From assembly GCA_948469815.1 (NCBI GenBank), contig CAOKMR010000016.1, positions 1-35,549 of the forward strand: DNA of 35,549 nucleotides. The letters run 5' to 3'. Each line of letters begins with the position of its first letter. Positions within the stretch are counted from its first letter, which is position 1. The position numbers and the translations under genes were made by a program. Of the stretch, positions 15,297 to 25,379 are shown one piece after another. This DNA comes from an uncultured Clostridiaceae bacterium (lineage in GTDB: Bacteria > Bacillota > Clostridia > TANB77 > CAG-508). The notes below the pieces were generated by a model. That model worked only from the letters and a program-made list of their open reading frames with translations. It was not told the DNA's origin and made no database searches.

Positions 15297-15560
15297 CTAT
15301 TCCTCTATTATATTATCATATTTTTCTGATATTACTTCTAATAATTGTAATCTTGTTTCATCATTTATTGGATATGCAAAATCCTGTGTAAAGTTTTTAT
15401 TTTTAATTTTTCTCTTTGGCATACTAATATATCTACCATTCTTTCCATTTAATAATTTAATTTCCCTTACTATAAAACAATTATCTATGCATACACTTGC
15501 TGCTGCTAATAAATCCCCTTTATTAATTTTTTTAATTCTAATTTCTGTTATATTTAACAT
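15297..15560 (-). CDS. spoVG: SpoVG family protein
   Basis: The 87-residue protein MLNITEIRIKKINKGDLLAA continues ASVCIDNCFIVREIKLLNGK, then GRYISMPKRK and FAYPINDETRLQLLEVISEK. This is the complete SpoVG fold: strand pattern, the I-x-M-P-x-R/K signature and a C-terminal helix. SpoVG binds nucleic acid and affects septation and gene expression in Firmicutes. Mobile elements often carry a copy, and this one sits between element genes, so it is probably an element paralogue rather than the chromosomal spoVG. It follows the adhesin terminator. Confidence 0.93.
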   Translation of the reverse strand: MLNITEIRIKKINKGDLLAAASVCIDNCFIVREIKLLNGKNGRYISMPKRKIKNKNFTQDFAYPINDETRLQLLEVISEKYDNIIEE

Positions 15561-15599
15561 ATAAAATTCCTCCTTATAATTTAATTTTAATTTTTAAAA

Positions 15600-15621
15600 A
15601 GAGTGATACTAATACCACTCT
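15600..15621 (-). terminator. Terminator of the adhesin gene
   Basis: AGAGTG and CACTCT form a stem around a ten-base loop. TTTTT follows on the minus strand, five bases after the adhesin stop. Confidence 0.75.
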
Positions 15622-15626
15622 CATTT

Positions 15627-18600
15627 CTAATAATTTTTTTGTTTTGATTTTTTTAATATGATTATTCCTGTTGTAATTCCTAGTAATGAAATTATAATAC
15701 TAATTATTAAAAATAAATAGTTTGTTTCATTACCTGTTTGTATCTTTGGTATTGGTTTATTATAATAAGTAAATTCACATATTGATTCATTATCCTCTAA
15801 TAATTCTTCATCTGCAAATGTACCCTTATCATTAATTTCAATTTTTACTATTTTGTCTGATAATTGATATCCGTTTGGTGCTTCCAGTTCTTTAATATAG
15901 TATTCTCCGTATCTTAGGTCTTCAAAAGTAGCTGTTCCATTTTCTTTGTCTGATGTAACTTCTTTTATTAGTCTAGTACATTCCAAGTCTTCGTATATTC
16001 CAAATTTGAAATCTGCTTTTATAATTTCTTTTGTTTCACTATCTGTTTTTACTAGTTTTATTGTTTTTAATATTGGCATATCTTGCATCTGGATTAATTG
16101 TGTTTGTTTATCATAAGAAACTGTGAAAGTAATACTCTCAGCCTGTTCATATCCATAAGGGCATGTAATCTCTGTTAGAGTATATTCTTTTCCCTCTTCT
16201 AATCCACTTACATGATGTGGTTCATCTGATGAAATCCATTTATCTATGACATTTCCATCTTTATCTGTTACTATTAATTCTGCTCCTGGTAATTCTTCAC
16301 CTGTTGTCAAGTCAGTTTTAGAAATTAATACTACTTTATCAATCATCTCTATTCTTTGTGTGTCTTTATCCGTACTAACTTGAAAATTTATATCTGTAGC
16401 TTTTACATATCCATCGACTACTATTTCTTCATGTAAAATATAGCTTTCTCCTTCTATTAGTCCTTGAATTTTATGTGGTTCTTTTCCTGATACCCATTTG
16501 TCGACTATGTTCTTAGTTTTTGTATGTGTTACAATCATTGTAGCACCTTCAAGTTCATTTCCATTAACATCTTTTTTACTCATCTCTACAATTTTATCTA
16601 TTAAAACAATTTCTTGTGTCTTTTTGTCCATAGTTACCACAAATTCTACGTCAGTTGCAACTGTAAATCCCTCTGGAGCATATAATTCATGCAATACGTA
16701 TTTTCTACCTTCTACTAAATTTGATATATGATGAGGCTCTTTAGTAGAAATCCAGCTGTCAACAATGTTTCCTCTTTCATCAGTTACACTCATTTCTGCA
16801 CCTTCGATTTCATTACCACCTATATCTACTTTTGACATGCTTACGATTTTATCTATCATATTTATTCTCTGTGTTTTCTTATCTGTAGTAACTGTAAATA
16901 TTACATCTTTTGCTTTTACATATCCTTCTACAGCAGTTTCCTCACGAAGTATATATGTTTCTCCTTCAACTAAATTGCTTACTTTATGTGGCATTCCTGT
17001 CGAGGTCCAGCTATCAACTGTTTTATTATTTTTATCAATAACTTTTAATACAACACCTGTAATTTTCTCACCATAAACATTTATTTTGCTTACTTCAACT
17101 TGTTTATCAATCATCTCTATCTTTTGTGTATTTTTGTCTGTACTAACTTGAAAAGTTATATCTGTAGCCTTTACATATCCATTTATAGCTATTTCTTCAT
17201 GTAATGTATATGTTTCCCCCTCTATTAGTCCACAAACTTTATGAGGTTCTTTTGTTGAAACCCATTTATCAACTATGTTCTTAGTTTTTTTATTAGTTAC
17301 AATTAATGTTGCCCCTTCTAACATATTTCCATTAACATCTACTTTTGAAATTTCAACTACTTTATCTATCATTTTAACATCTTGTTTTTCATCTCCTACA
17401 GTAAATTCCATACTTTGTGAAATTACATACCCATCAGGGGCATAATCTTCAATTAAAGTGTATGTTTCTCCTTCTAGTAAGCCTTTTATTATATGTTTTT
17501 CATTTGTTGATATCCAACTATCTACTATATTCCCATTTTTGTCAATTACTCTTAATTCTGCTCCTTCAACTTCAGCTCCACCAATGTCTGTTTTTGATAT
17601 TTTTACTGTAGTCATTAGATTTTCTAGATTTAAAATGTATTCATACACTTTAGTTGTCGTATCCTTTTGTGTAAATTCTACTGTGTGAATTTCTTTATCT
17701 AATATATATCCATCTAATGTTTCAATTTCCTCTACATGATATTTTCCCATAGGCAAATTCTCAACTGTTAATGTTCCATTTTCAGATACAGAATAAACAC
17801 CAACTACTTCGTCTTTATCATAGTAGTGTGAACCATCAGAATAATCAATTATATCTTCTGCGGCTGTTAGTTTGAATTTTATCTTTGAATAATCAATATC
17901 TTCTGCAAGATATGTATATCCACTATTGGGGTCAATTTCTTCTACTTTTTTATTTATCTTTAATGTTCCTGTAGGTTGAAGATTAGTTACATCTACAGTT
18001 ATCCATGCATCACCATCAATGTCGTATTCACATGTTTCATTACTTGCAGATACTCTAAAAATAACATCATAGTCTAGTTCGTTAAAACCATTTGGAATTT
18101 TTATTTCAGTTAATTTATATGTTCCATAATGAAGTTTATTTTCTGTATAAGCTATACCTTTTTCGTCTGTAGTCCAAGTTGTATAATAATCTTTATTTAC
18201 TTTACACTTAACTTGTTCCCACTCATTTGTAATTTCGTTTAATTTATATAGTTCAAAAGTAGCATTTGAAAAAATTACTGTTTTACCAGATAATTTGTCC
18301 CTTTTTACTAATTTAAAATATGCAGAAAATGGTAAATCGTTTTCAACTTTCCAAGATTGTGTAGGAGTTTCAGAATCTTTTGTCAATGTTACTTCGAAAT
18401 CTTTAACCCCAATAATTGTGTCGCTAGGGACATAAGTCTCTCTAACTACATATGTACCCCATGCTAGCCTATTAGACATTGCATAACCTTTCACATCGGT
18501 TTTCATTACACACCATTCATCATAAGCATATTCTTCTGTATGCTTTAGTGCCTCCTCAAAACTCCCATAATATTCAACGTATTTCTTTAAAATAACTGTA

Positions 18601-20601
18601 AATTCTGCTCCTTCAATTAATTCTGCTGTATCATTTGTATCGCTTGAAATTTTAATTATTTCAAAGGGTTCTCTTTTTATATCATTGAGTACAGTTCCAT
18701 ATCTATATATTACTGGAGTGTTTTGATTTACATATGAAAAAGTGTATGAATAAGTATTTGTATCTTGCTTATATCCCACAGGCACTGTGGTTTCCTTTAA
18801 ATAGTAGTTTCCTAGAGGTATGCCTGTAAGAGTTGAACCATTTGCTCTTAATTTTGAGTTAGAAGATTTAAGAACTCTGACTGTCGCTATACCTTTTTCA
18901 TCAAATGTAAAATTTGCAATTTGTTCGTTTGCATTAAAATAGGTAACTGTACCTGCTCTATTTGTAATTCTTCCATTTGCATATAAAGTATATACAGCAC
19001 CTGCTATTGATGCATCTCCATGATGATAGGTATTATCAATTCGTATTGTATTTCCTGTTATATCATCTTCTTTTGTTACACTTAATGTTCCTGTTGGTTC
19101 GCTATTCTTAATGGATTCTGAATTACTCAGATTGTCTCCACCTTCACTAAGAGTTACAGTATGTATAGTACTATCTAATAGGTATCCGATATGGAGCAGA
19201 GACTTCCTGATAATAGTATGTTCCAAGTTCTAAATCATCAAGCACTATTTCACCTGCTGAGTTTGTTACAACATTCTTACTATATCCTTCATCATTCCAC
19301 ACTCTAATTACAGCACCTGCAACTGGAGCAGAGCCATCCTCATTTGTTTTAGTAAGTCTTAATGATGCCTTTGGTTGCTCTGGTTCTTCTGATTTTGGAT
19401 TTTCTCCTCCACCAGGAACTGGTTCACTTTTTGCCCATGTAACGTCAAATTTAATATAGTATGATATATCTGGACATGTATCAATTTGTGCAACTGGTTG
19501 ATTTACAGATGTATCTCCATTTATCCATACAAGAGCCTGTAAAAGGTCTAATTGTCCGTAAATATCTGGTGAAGTCCAATTAGTTTCTATATTTCGTGGA
19601 GCTGATAACCAAAAAGTATCACCACCATTCAAAGTTACAGTTCCACTTGAAATTGTTCCTTTAGTCATATTATGTAACTGTACACTTGGTTGCAATTCGA
19701 ATGTAATTGACTTATTAGGCTCTCCTAACAGAGTTACTTGATTTGTGGTTTGTTGGTCTCCTGATATACACCCTACTAAATGAGAGTCTGAAAAAGAAAG
19801 TTTTAATTCTGGTAACTCTTTTGAGCGTACATAGTTTTGAAAAGCAACTCCATTTTTATTATTTTGTCCCATATAGAAATTATTTAATGCAAGGGATGTC
19901 ATAACTATACCTTTCGCCTCATTATTATTGAAGCCTTCCCATTGTTCAATACCTCCCCAACCATAGTAAAGACATTTTATTACATTCAGCCATACATCCG
20001 AATCCCAAGTGTTTGTCTTCATTGCTGTTACAAGCGTACCAGTGGTTGGCGACCTCAAATCGTGTGCTATGCAAAATACTCTCTTTCCGTTGACAAAAAA
20101 ATTTCCTACGGAAGATCCATTCCATTTTGAATATCCATTATGCGTTACTGTAGCTTGTTCTCCCGGCTCTGCATACAGAACTGAAATATTATCTTCTTTT
20201 ATTTCTTCAACTATTTCATCATTTTCATCTAAAGTTTCATTAGTTCCTTCTTCAATGTCATTTTCTTCATCATTTTCATCTAAAGTATTATTTACTTTAT
20301 CTTCTTTTTCTTTGTTATCTTCGGTTTTTTCGTTAGATATGTATTCATCGCTTTTAGGTATATCTAAAATTTCTTCAATATTTTCATCTGTCTTTTCTTC
20401 TGATTCATATTTCTCATCTTCTTTAGTTATTTGCTCATTTTTAATTATTTCTTCGCCTAAAATTTTATTTTGCTCTATAGAATTATCAACTGTGTCTGCA
20501 TAAACTGTTGAAGATATTATTCCTATATTTGTACATACACTAGATAATAATATTGTGATAGCACAAATAAAACTTAGCATTTTCTTGTTTCTTATATTCA
20601 T
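15627..20601 (-). CDS. Thioester-domain adhesin with Cna-B and VaFE repeats, read across a +1 shift at CGG
   Basis: Two frames join at the CGG at 19188-19186. Zero frame gives ...YYYQEVSAPY then R and a quick stop. Skipping the C gives APY-G-YLLDST, the conserved APxGY of Cna-B domains, and 1657 residues in all. The order is: signal peptide (1-35, cut after VYA), acidic linker (about 36-140), thioester domain with Cys177 (RVFCIAH) and Gln355 (LLQALVW), Pro/Glu linker, several Cna-B/SpaA domains, six VaFE-type repeats of about 86 residues ending in TDKxTQxIxMIDK, a last Cna-B domain, PKIQTGNE sorting signal, membrane helix and basic tail. The thioester should bond host or partner-cell amines, and isopeptide bonds should stiffen the stalk. 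The sortase gene lies just upstream. Confidence 0.85.
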
Positions 20602-20650
20602 ATTTGAAATTCCTCCATTTCTATTTTTTCATTTATATCTTCTAAAATAA

Positions 20651-20686
20651 AAAAAGTCATTGAAACTACATTCAAATGACTTTTTT
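20651..20686 (-). terminator. Terminator of the CAP-domain gene
   Basis: AAAAAGTCATTGAA pairs with TTCAAATGACTTTTTT, with T-runs usable from both strands. It lies between the CAP gene and the adhesin gene, so the adhesin needs its own promoter in 20602-20650 or transcript read-through. Confidence 0.85.
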
Positions 20687-20721
20687 AACTTTTTTACTGT
20701 TTAATAGATTAATATTTTTTA

Positions 20722-21771
20722 TTATGTGAATAATTGTACCCAATAGTGAGTACCATCCAATTCAAAATGTCCTACTCCTATTTTTGTATATTTTTCAGCT
20801 ATCATATTAGAATAATGTCCTGCTGAATTTTTCCAACTTTTTGATACTGAATCTGCACTTTTTTGTCCTCTTGCAATGTTTTCTCCCCACACCCTTGTTC
20901 CTAACTCATTCCCTATATTACCACCATTTGGCCTTGTATGAGAAAAATTACCTGAATAAGCCATTTCAACTGCTCTAACAGAGGCTGTTATACACAACTT
21001 TTCATCCAAAGTTAAGTTTGTTCTATTAACTATACCATTTACACTATTTGCATTAGCTTCTTGTCTATAAGCATTTGTATTTTCAATAACTTTATTTAGC
21101 ATACTAGCATACTTACTTCTAGCTGTTTTTGCCTCTGCAAGTAACTCTGATGTAGTTGCATTATAATTACTTCTGTCATATTCTGTTGAATTGCTTGTTG
21201 ATTTAACTGTTTTATTTCCATCACTATAAACATTATATGTAGTTGTTGTATAAGTACTAATTATAACACCATATTTAGTTTCCGTTTTTGTTAAATTTTT
21301 TTGTTTTTCTGTACCAGTTAATTTAGCCTGCTCAGTTGTAGTTTTATTTACAGTAGTTCCATTAACTGTAGAGACCAGACCTCCAAGCACATCATCATGT
21401 TCATCATTATTGTTTGTTGAAGCTATAATATTGTTTGGTATATTGCTTGAACTATATGTAGTTGATTTTGGCATATTTGTTGGACTAGAACTTATAATTG
21501 CTGTGCCTTTTTCTGCTAGTTCTTGTGTTTCCTCTTGTTTAACAACCTCTGCATTAGTATTCTTTGTTTCATCTTCAATTACATTTTCTTCATTGTTTTC
21601 TTGCAATTCTATATCATCTGTCATATTTTCTTCTGTTCCTTCATTTGTTTTTCCAATCTCAATATCATCTCTGTTTTTATGATTATCTTTAACTTTTGAT
21701 ATTATGATTATGCTTATTATTGCTATTAAAATAACTGTTAAGATAATAATTAAAAAATATTTCTTTTTCAT
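20722..21771 (-). CDS. Membrane-anchored CAP (SCP/PR1) domain protein
   Basis: The 349-residue protein has an N-terminal anchor (about 5-25), a low-complexity Glu/Asn/Thr linker (about 28-190) and a C-terminal CAP domain (about 225-349). The domain shows MLNKVIENTNAYRQEANANS, LTLDEKLCITASVRAVEMAY, SGNFSHTRPNGGNIGN, VWGENIARGQ, SWKNSAGHYSNMIAEKYTKI and GVGHFELDGTHYWVQLF, which are the CAP1-4 signatures (HTRP, GENI, HYSNMI, YWVQ). Such extracellular proteins may bind lipids or wall material. It lies between adhesin and sortase, in the surface part of the element. Confidence 0.88.
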   Translation of the reverse strand: MKKKYFLIIILTVILIAIISIIIISKVKDNHKNRDDIEIGKTNEGTEENMTDDIELQENNEENVIEDETKNTNAEVVKQEETQELAEKGTAIISSSPTNMPKSTTYSSSNIPNNIIASTNNNDEHDDVLGGLVSTVNGTTVNKTTTEQAKLTGTEKQKNLTKTETKYGVIISTYTTTTYNVYSDGNKTVKSTSNSTEYDRSNYNATTSELLAEAKTARSKYASMLNKVIENTNAYRQEANANSVNGIVNRTNLTLDEKLCITASVRAVEMAYSGNFSHTRPNGGNIGNELGTRVWGENIARGQKSADSVSKSWKNSAGHYSNMIAEKYTKIGVGHFELDGTHYWVQLFT

Positions 21772-21887
21772 ACTTCATCACTCTCCCTATTAAGAGTATA
21801 GCATATTTTTTATGTCTTTGATATTTCAAAAAAAATTTTTTGTATTACGTACCTCTAACACTACTAAAATCAATGATTTTTGAACGT

Positions 21888-22628
21888 TTAATCTACTTTT
21901 TCTAATTTTGCAATTATAAAATACCTCTTATCCGTTGGAGTTGTATGATTATTTAAGTACGAACATGTTGATAATTTTACTATTTTTTCAATTTTATCTA
22001 TATCCTCTATAAAATATTTACTGGCTTTTTTATAATAGTCTATTTCTTCTTTAAAATCTAATGACTTAATATTATTTTCCTCTTCAGTTATCCCTATTGA
22101 ATAACAACTAAATATTGTTGCTTTATAGTTTTGATTTTTTGTATATATTTTAATACTAGAATGTTCTTTCAAAAATTCTTCATTCATATATTTTGCTAAT
22201 TCCGAAAACATAATTCCACTCTTCATGTTATGTCCATATATAATTGTTGTGTTATCATTAAATGGATTATTATTTAATGTAAATATCGAACCATTATTAT
22301 TATATTTTCCATTATATGAATGTTTTAAATATTTTAATTTATCGTCATCTTTTAGAATAGGATAATCTATCTTTGTATTGTCTATTTTTATCCATCCTAT
22401 AATGTCCTTATTAATACTTTCTAGTTTTTCCCAGTCTATATTTATTTTTTCTTCATCACTTTCTTCTATTATTACATCTTCACTTAATTCTATAATAGTA
22501 TCATTGCTTTCTTTGTATTCTAAAAAGTCTCTAATAAAAAGATATAAAGAGATTACTAATATTATCATAAACACAATTATAGCAATTCGTGTAATTTTTA
22601 CTTTTATATAAAAATCACCTCCTTTCAT
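21888..22628 (-). CDS. srtB: Class B sortase
   Basis: The product is about 246 residues with one N-terminal membrane anchor (about 13-33). The catalytic core shows His133 in IIYGHNMKSGIMF, Cys222 in KLSTCSY and Arg235 in TPTDKRYFIIAKL. NGKYNNNGSIFTLNN is the class B signature. It should attach the adhesin (PKIQTG signal) to the wall. The start is unclear. The listed ATG contains the AAAGGAGG that should be its ribosome binding site, and the next codons in frame at good spacing are ATA and AAA, so a non-AUG start about seven codons in is possible. Confidence 0.88.
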   Translation of the reverse strand: MKGGDFYIKVKITRIAIIVFMIILVISLYLFIRDFLEYKESNDTIIELSEDVIIEESDEEKINIDWEKLESINKDIIGWIKIDNTKIDYPILKDDDKLKYLKHSYNGKYNNNGSIFTLNNNPFNDNTTIIYGHNMKSGIMFSELAKYMNEEFLKEHSSIKIYTKNQNYKATIFSCYSIGITEEENNIKSLDFKEEIDYYKKASKYFIEDIDKIEKIVKLSTCSYLNNHTTPTDKRYFIIAKLEKVD

Positions 22629-22650
22629 TGCTTTTTGTGCAATCTTGTCT

Positions 22651-23082
22651 TTACTTTATACTAAAAAAAGAATTAGTTTTTTCACTTCTAATTCCTTTTT
22701 TCTTTTTCAATTTTATATTAAAGGTTTTTCTATATAAATCAGATATATCTTTAAAATTTCTTGGATGCTCAACTATTTCCTTTATTTGACTTGGATAGAA
22801 ATTACCATATAATATGTCATAGATTCCTAATTGTAAAGCTAATTTTGTTTCTTCTTGTTTTTGGTTTTTTAATAATAGAATTACTCTTATGTTCATTTGT
22901 TTTAATACAAATAAAAACTCATGCAAATCTCCTTCAATCGCTTGTGAAGATATTATAACTGTTTGTCCTTCAAATGTATTGTTTTCAATTAAGTAATTAC
23001 TATAATGTGCAATTATCGAATCTCTTAAATTTATTTGAATTTCTTTATCAATTTCTTCTATTCCTGTGTATATTACTATCAT
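22651..23082 (-). CDS. Receiver-like domain protein, unknown function
   Basis: The 143-residue protein has an alternating alpha/beta pattern: MIVIYTGIEEIDKEIQINLR, QTVIISSQAIEGDLHEFLFV, IRVILLLKNQKQEETKLALQ, then LGIYDILYGNFYPSQIKEIV. The ALQLGIYDILYG segment resembles the last part of CheY-like or CpaE-like pseudo-receiver domains. Phosphoacceptor aspartates are not clear. The tail is Lys-rich. It sits between sortase and M23 genes with short gaps and is probably co-transcribed with them. Confidence 0.45.
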   Translation of the reverse strand: MIVIYTGIEEIDKEIQINLRDSIIAHYSNYLIENNTFEGQTVIISSQAIEGDLHEFLFVLKQMNIRVILLLKNQKQEETKLALQLGIYDILYGNFYPSQIKEIVEHPRNFKDISDLYRKTFNIKLKKKKGIRSEKTNSFFSIK

Positions 23083-23851
23083 CTAAATATATTCCTCCCT
23101 CTTTAATATTTCTAATGGGTCTATTACCTCTCCATCCTTCTTTACTGAAAAATGGCAATGACAGCCTGTTAGAGCTCCATTTGTTGGTTTTCCTTCTTTA
23201 TCTTTATATGGATTATTTGTTACACCATATACATTTTTAGGTCCTACCTTTCCAATAATTTCACCTTTTTTTACAGGTTGTCCTACACTTACTATAAATT
23301 CTGGTGAACTATGGCAATATGAAAATCTAAATTGTCCATCTGTGCTTTCTATTGTTATAGTATATCCTCCTGAGCCACCCCATCCAGCTGCAACTACTTC
23401 ACCATCCATAATACACACCAGTTTTGTTCCTTCAGGTGCTGGTATATCAATTCCATTATGTATTGTAGATGCTCCTGCTGTAGGTGAATCTCTTTTCCCA
23501 AATCCACTGCTTATTGTATAATGTCCGTTCTACAGGCCAATCTGTTTCTTCACACATTTCTCCTCCAAATATTTTACCTATGAAATCAAAAACACTTGTA
23601 AAAAATCCTTTCACCGCTTCTTCGTCATTTTCTTTTTCATATGTAGTATTATAGTAGGCAAATTCTTTTGTCATATCTATATTATCATCCTCAAATGAAA
23701 TATAAAGAATATCTGTTATACTAGAAACAAGAAATATAATAAGACATATTATAATTATTGGTATTATAAAAGGTTTTATTACTAAAAGTGCTATATGTAT
23801 AATTTTCTTTTTTATTTTGTTTTTTACAATATTTTTAATCATTTTCATCAT
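23083..23851 (-). CDS. Membrane-anchored M23 peptidase of the conjugation apparatus, read across a +1 shift at CGG
   Basis: The N-terminal frame gives an anchor (about 17-45) and external linker ending GEMCEETDWPVE, then CGG at 23527-23525 and 24 nonsense codons. Skipping the C gives G-HYTISSGFGKRDSPTAGAS and then TIHNGIDIPAPEGTKLV, leading directly into VAAGWGGSGGY...GCHCHFSVKKDGEVIDP. The M23 zinc ligands His and Asp (HNGID) lie just after the shift and the HxH (HCH) at the end, so neither unshifted fragment can be an enzyme. The joined protein has 255 residues. It should cut peptidoglycan to let the conjugation channel through. The HCH in place of the usual HLH/HVH is unusual. The start overlaps the VirB6-like gene. 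Confidence 0.85.
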
Positions 23852-25372
23852 CTGCTTCCATAGTTATAATTTTGTTGTTTTCTTCTTTTTTATCTTCTTG
23901 TCTTGTATTATTTATATTTGGTCTATCATACATTCTTTTTTGTGTATTGTTTTCATAGTTAGTTTTAAAATTTCTTCCCTCTGCCATATACATACCAAAA
24001 TTCATAAATTCTTTTCCGACATTAAATGCCTTTCTTACTCCACTTAGATTATTTGTATCTTTTAATCCATTTTGCGTTTTATTATTAACTGTATTGTTGT
24101 TCATTGTTTTGTTTTCTGTTGGATTTGTAATATTAGTTATTGAATTTGTATTTTTATCTTCCATTATATTTTTTGAATATCTCTCATAACTTGCACCATC
24201 TGCTTGTTTGCTTTCTATATGATTTGCTTTGTTTATAACTCTTGATATAATGTCATTTCCTCCTGTTTTTGTTTCAGCATTATTTCCTTTAAATTGATAT
24301 GCAATAGATTTTACTGTGTGCCCCATTGCAGCACCCATACCAATTCCACGATTTGCTAATTCTTCATTATTTATTCCTGCTATTCTACTTACTAGATTTT
24401 GCATTGTATTTTGTAAAGCATCTCCTAATGGTAATATCATCATTCCCCATAGTAGGCTAATTGCCCATCCAGCATTTGTAGGCAAAAAGGTTAAATATAT
24501 TAAAAATAGAAATGCATACACAAATTGCATAAAAGAATTTATTATTATCTGCCCAAACCATATACTCGATGCTATTGTTCTTTTATTTATAATCCAAAAT
24601 ACTGCTACAATAGGTGTAAATATTGTAAATACTATTAATGTAAATTGCCTTATTATAAACTTGATATTTATTTTTACAAATAAATAAGCAAATAACGCAA
24701 TTACTATTGCTGTTGCTATTGCATTTCCTGTATTAATGCTTGTTAGTAATGAATTTCCTAGTAAATCATCTAAACTTCCATGAGCTCTTGATACTAATAA
24801 TGTAACTAAGTTATTATTTAGCATTAACATGAATTTCACAAATATAGGTGCTATTACTATTGCTGATGCACCAAAAAATAATCTCATTAGGTTATCCTTT
24901 ACCTCATTTCTTTTGTCTGGACTTATACCTGCGACAATCATTTTCCATGCTAAAATTACTATTGCTATTAATATTGGTCCTCCTAGTATTCCTGCAATAG
25001 TCCAATACCAGTTATTTATTAAATCCCAATTTTCATTTGTAAATGGTGATAAAGCTGTTTGATTCTCTCCAAATATTAATTCATCATAGTCTTTAAATCC
25101 GTACTCCAAATTCTTCTTTTGTAGTTAAATCAAATACAGTTTCTGCTATACCTCCGAATCATTTTTGCAATTATTTTTTCAAATAGTCCTCCCTCCTCGT
25201 TGTCTATAGTTTCTTCAATCTCTGATTTCTCGTCTATATCGTATTTATCATATGGATCTTCATAACCATCTAAAAATGAACTTGCATGCACTGTATTTGT
25301 AAGGCTAAAAAAAATAAGTATAACTAAAAATATACTTATAAAAATTCTTTTTGTTTTCAAGTATTTCACCAC
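23835..25372 (-). CDS. VirB6/TrbL-like channel protein, read across two +1 shifts at CGG
   Basis: The first frame has a signal peptide (1-31, NTVHAS) and an acidic segment ending GGLFEKIIAKMI. CGG at 25156-25154 then gives only RRYSRNCI-stop. Skipping the C gives GGIAETVFDLTTKEEFGV. A second CGG at 25101-25099 would stop two codons later. Skipping its C gives GFKDYDELIFGENQTALSP and the full membrane protein. The joined product has 511 residues with about seven membrane helices (WYWTIAGILGGPILIAIVIL onward), a CGG-free body and a Asn/Thr-rich cytoplasmic tail. This is the layout of VirB6/TrbL-type inner channel proteins. It lies between VirB4 and M23 genes. Confidence 0.82.
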
Positions 25373-25379
25373 CTATTCC

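Noticed and set aside
16498..17688. Several plus-strand frames opposite the adhesin repeats
   Set aside because: They are mirror images of the repetitive adhesin coding sequence and lack ribosome binding sites.
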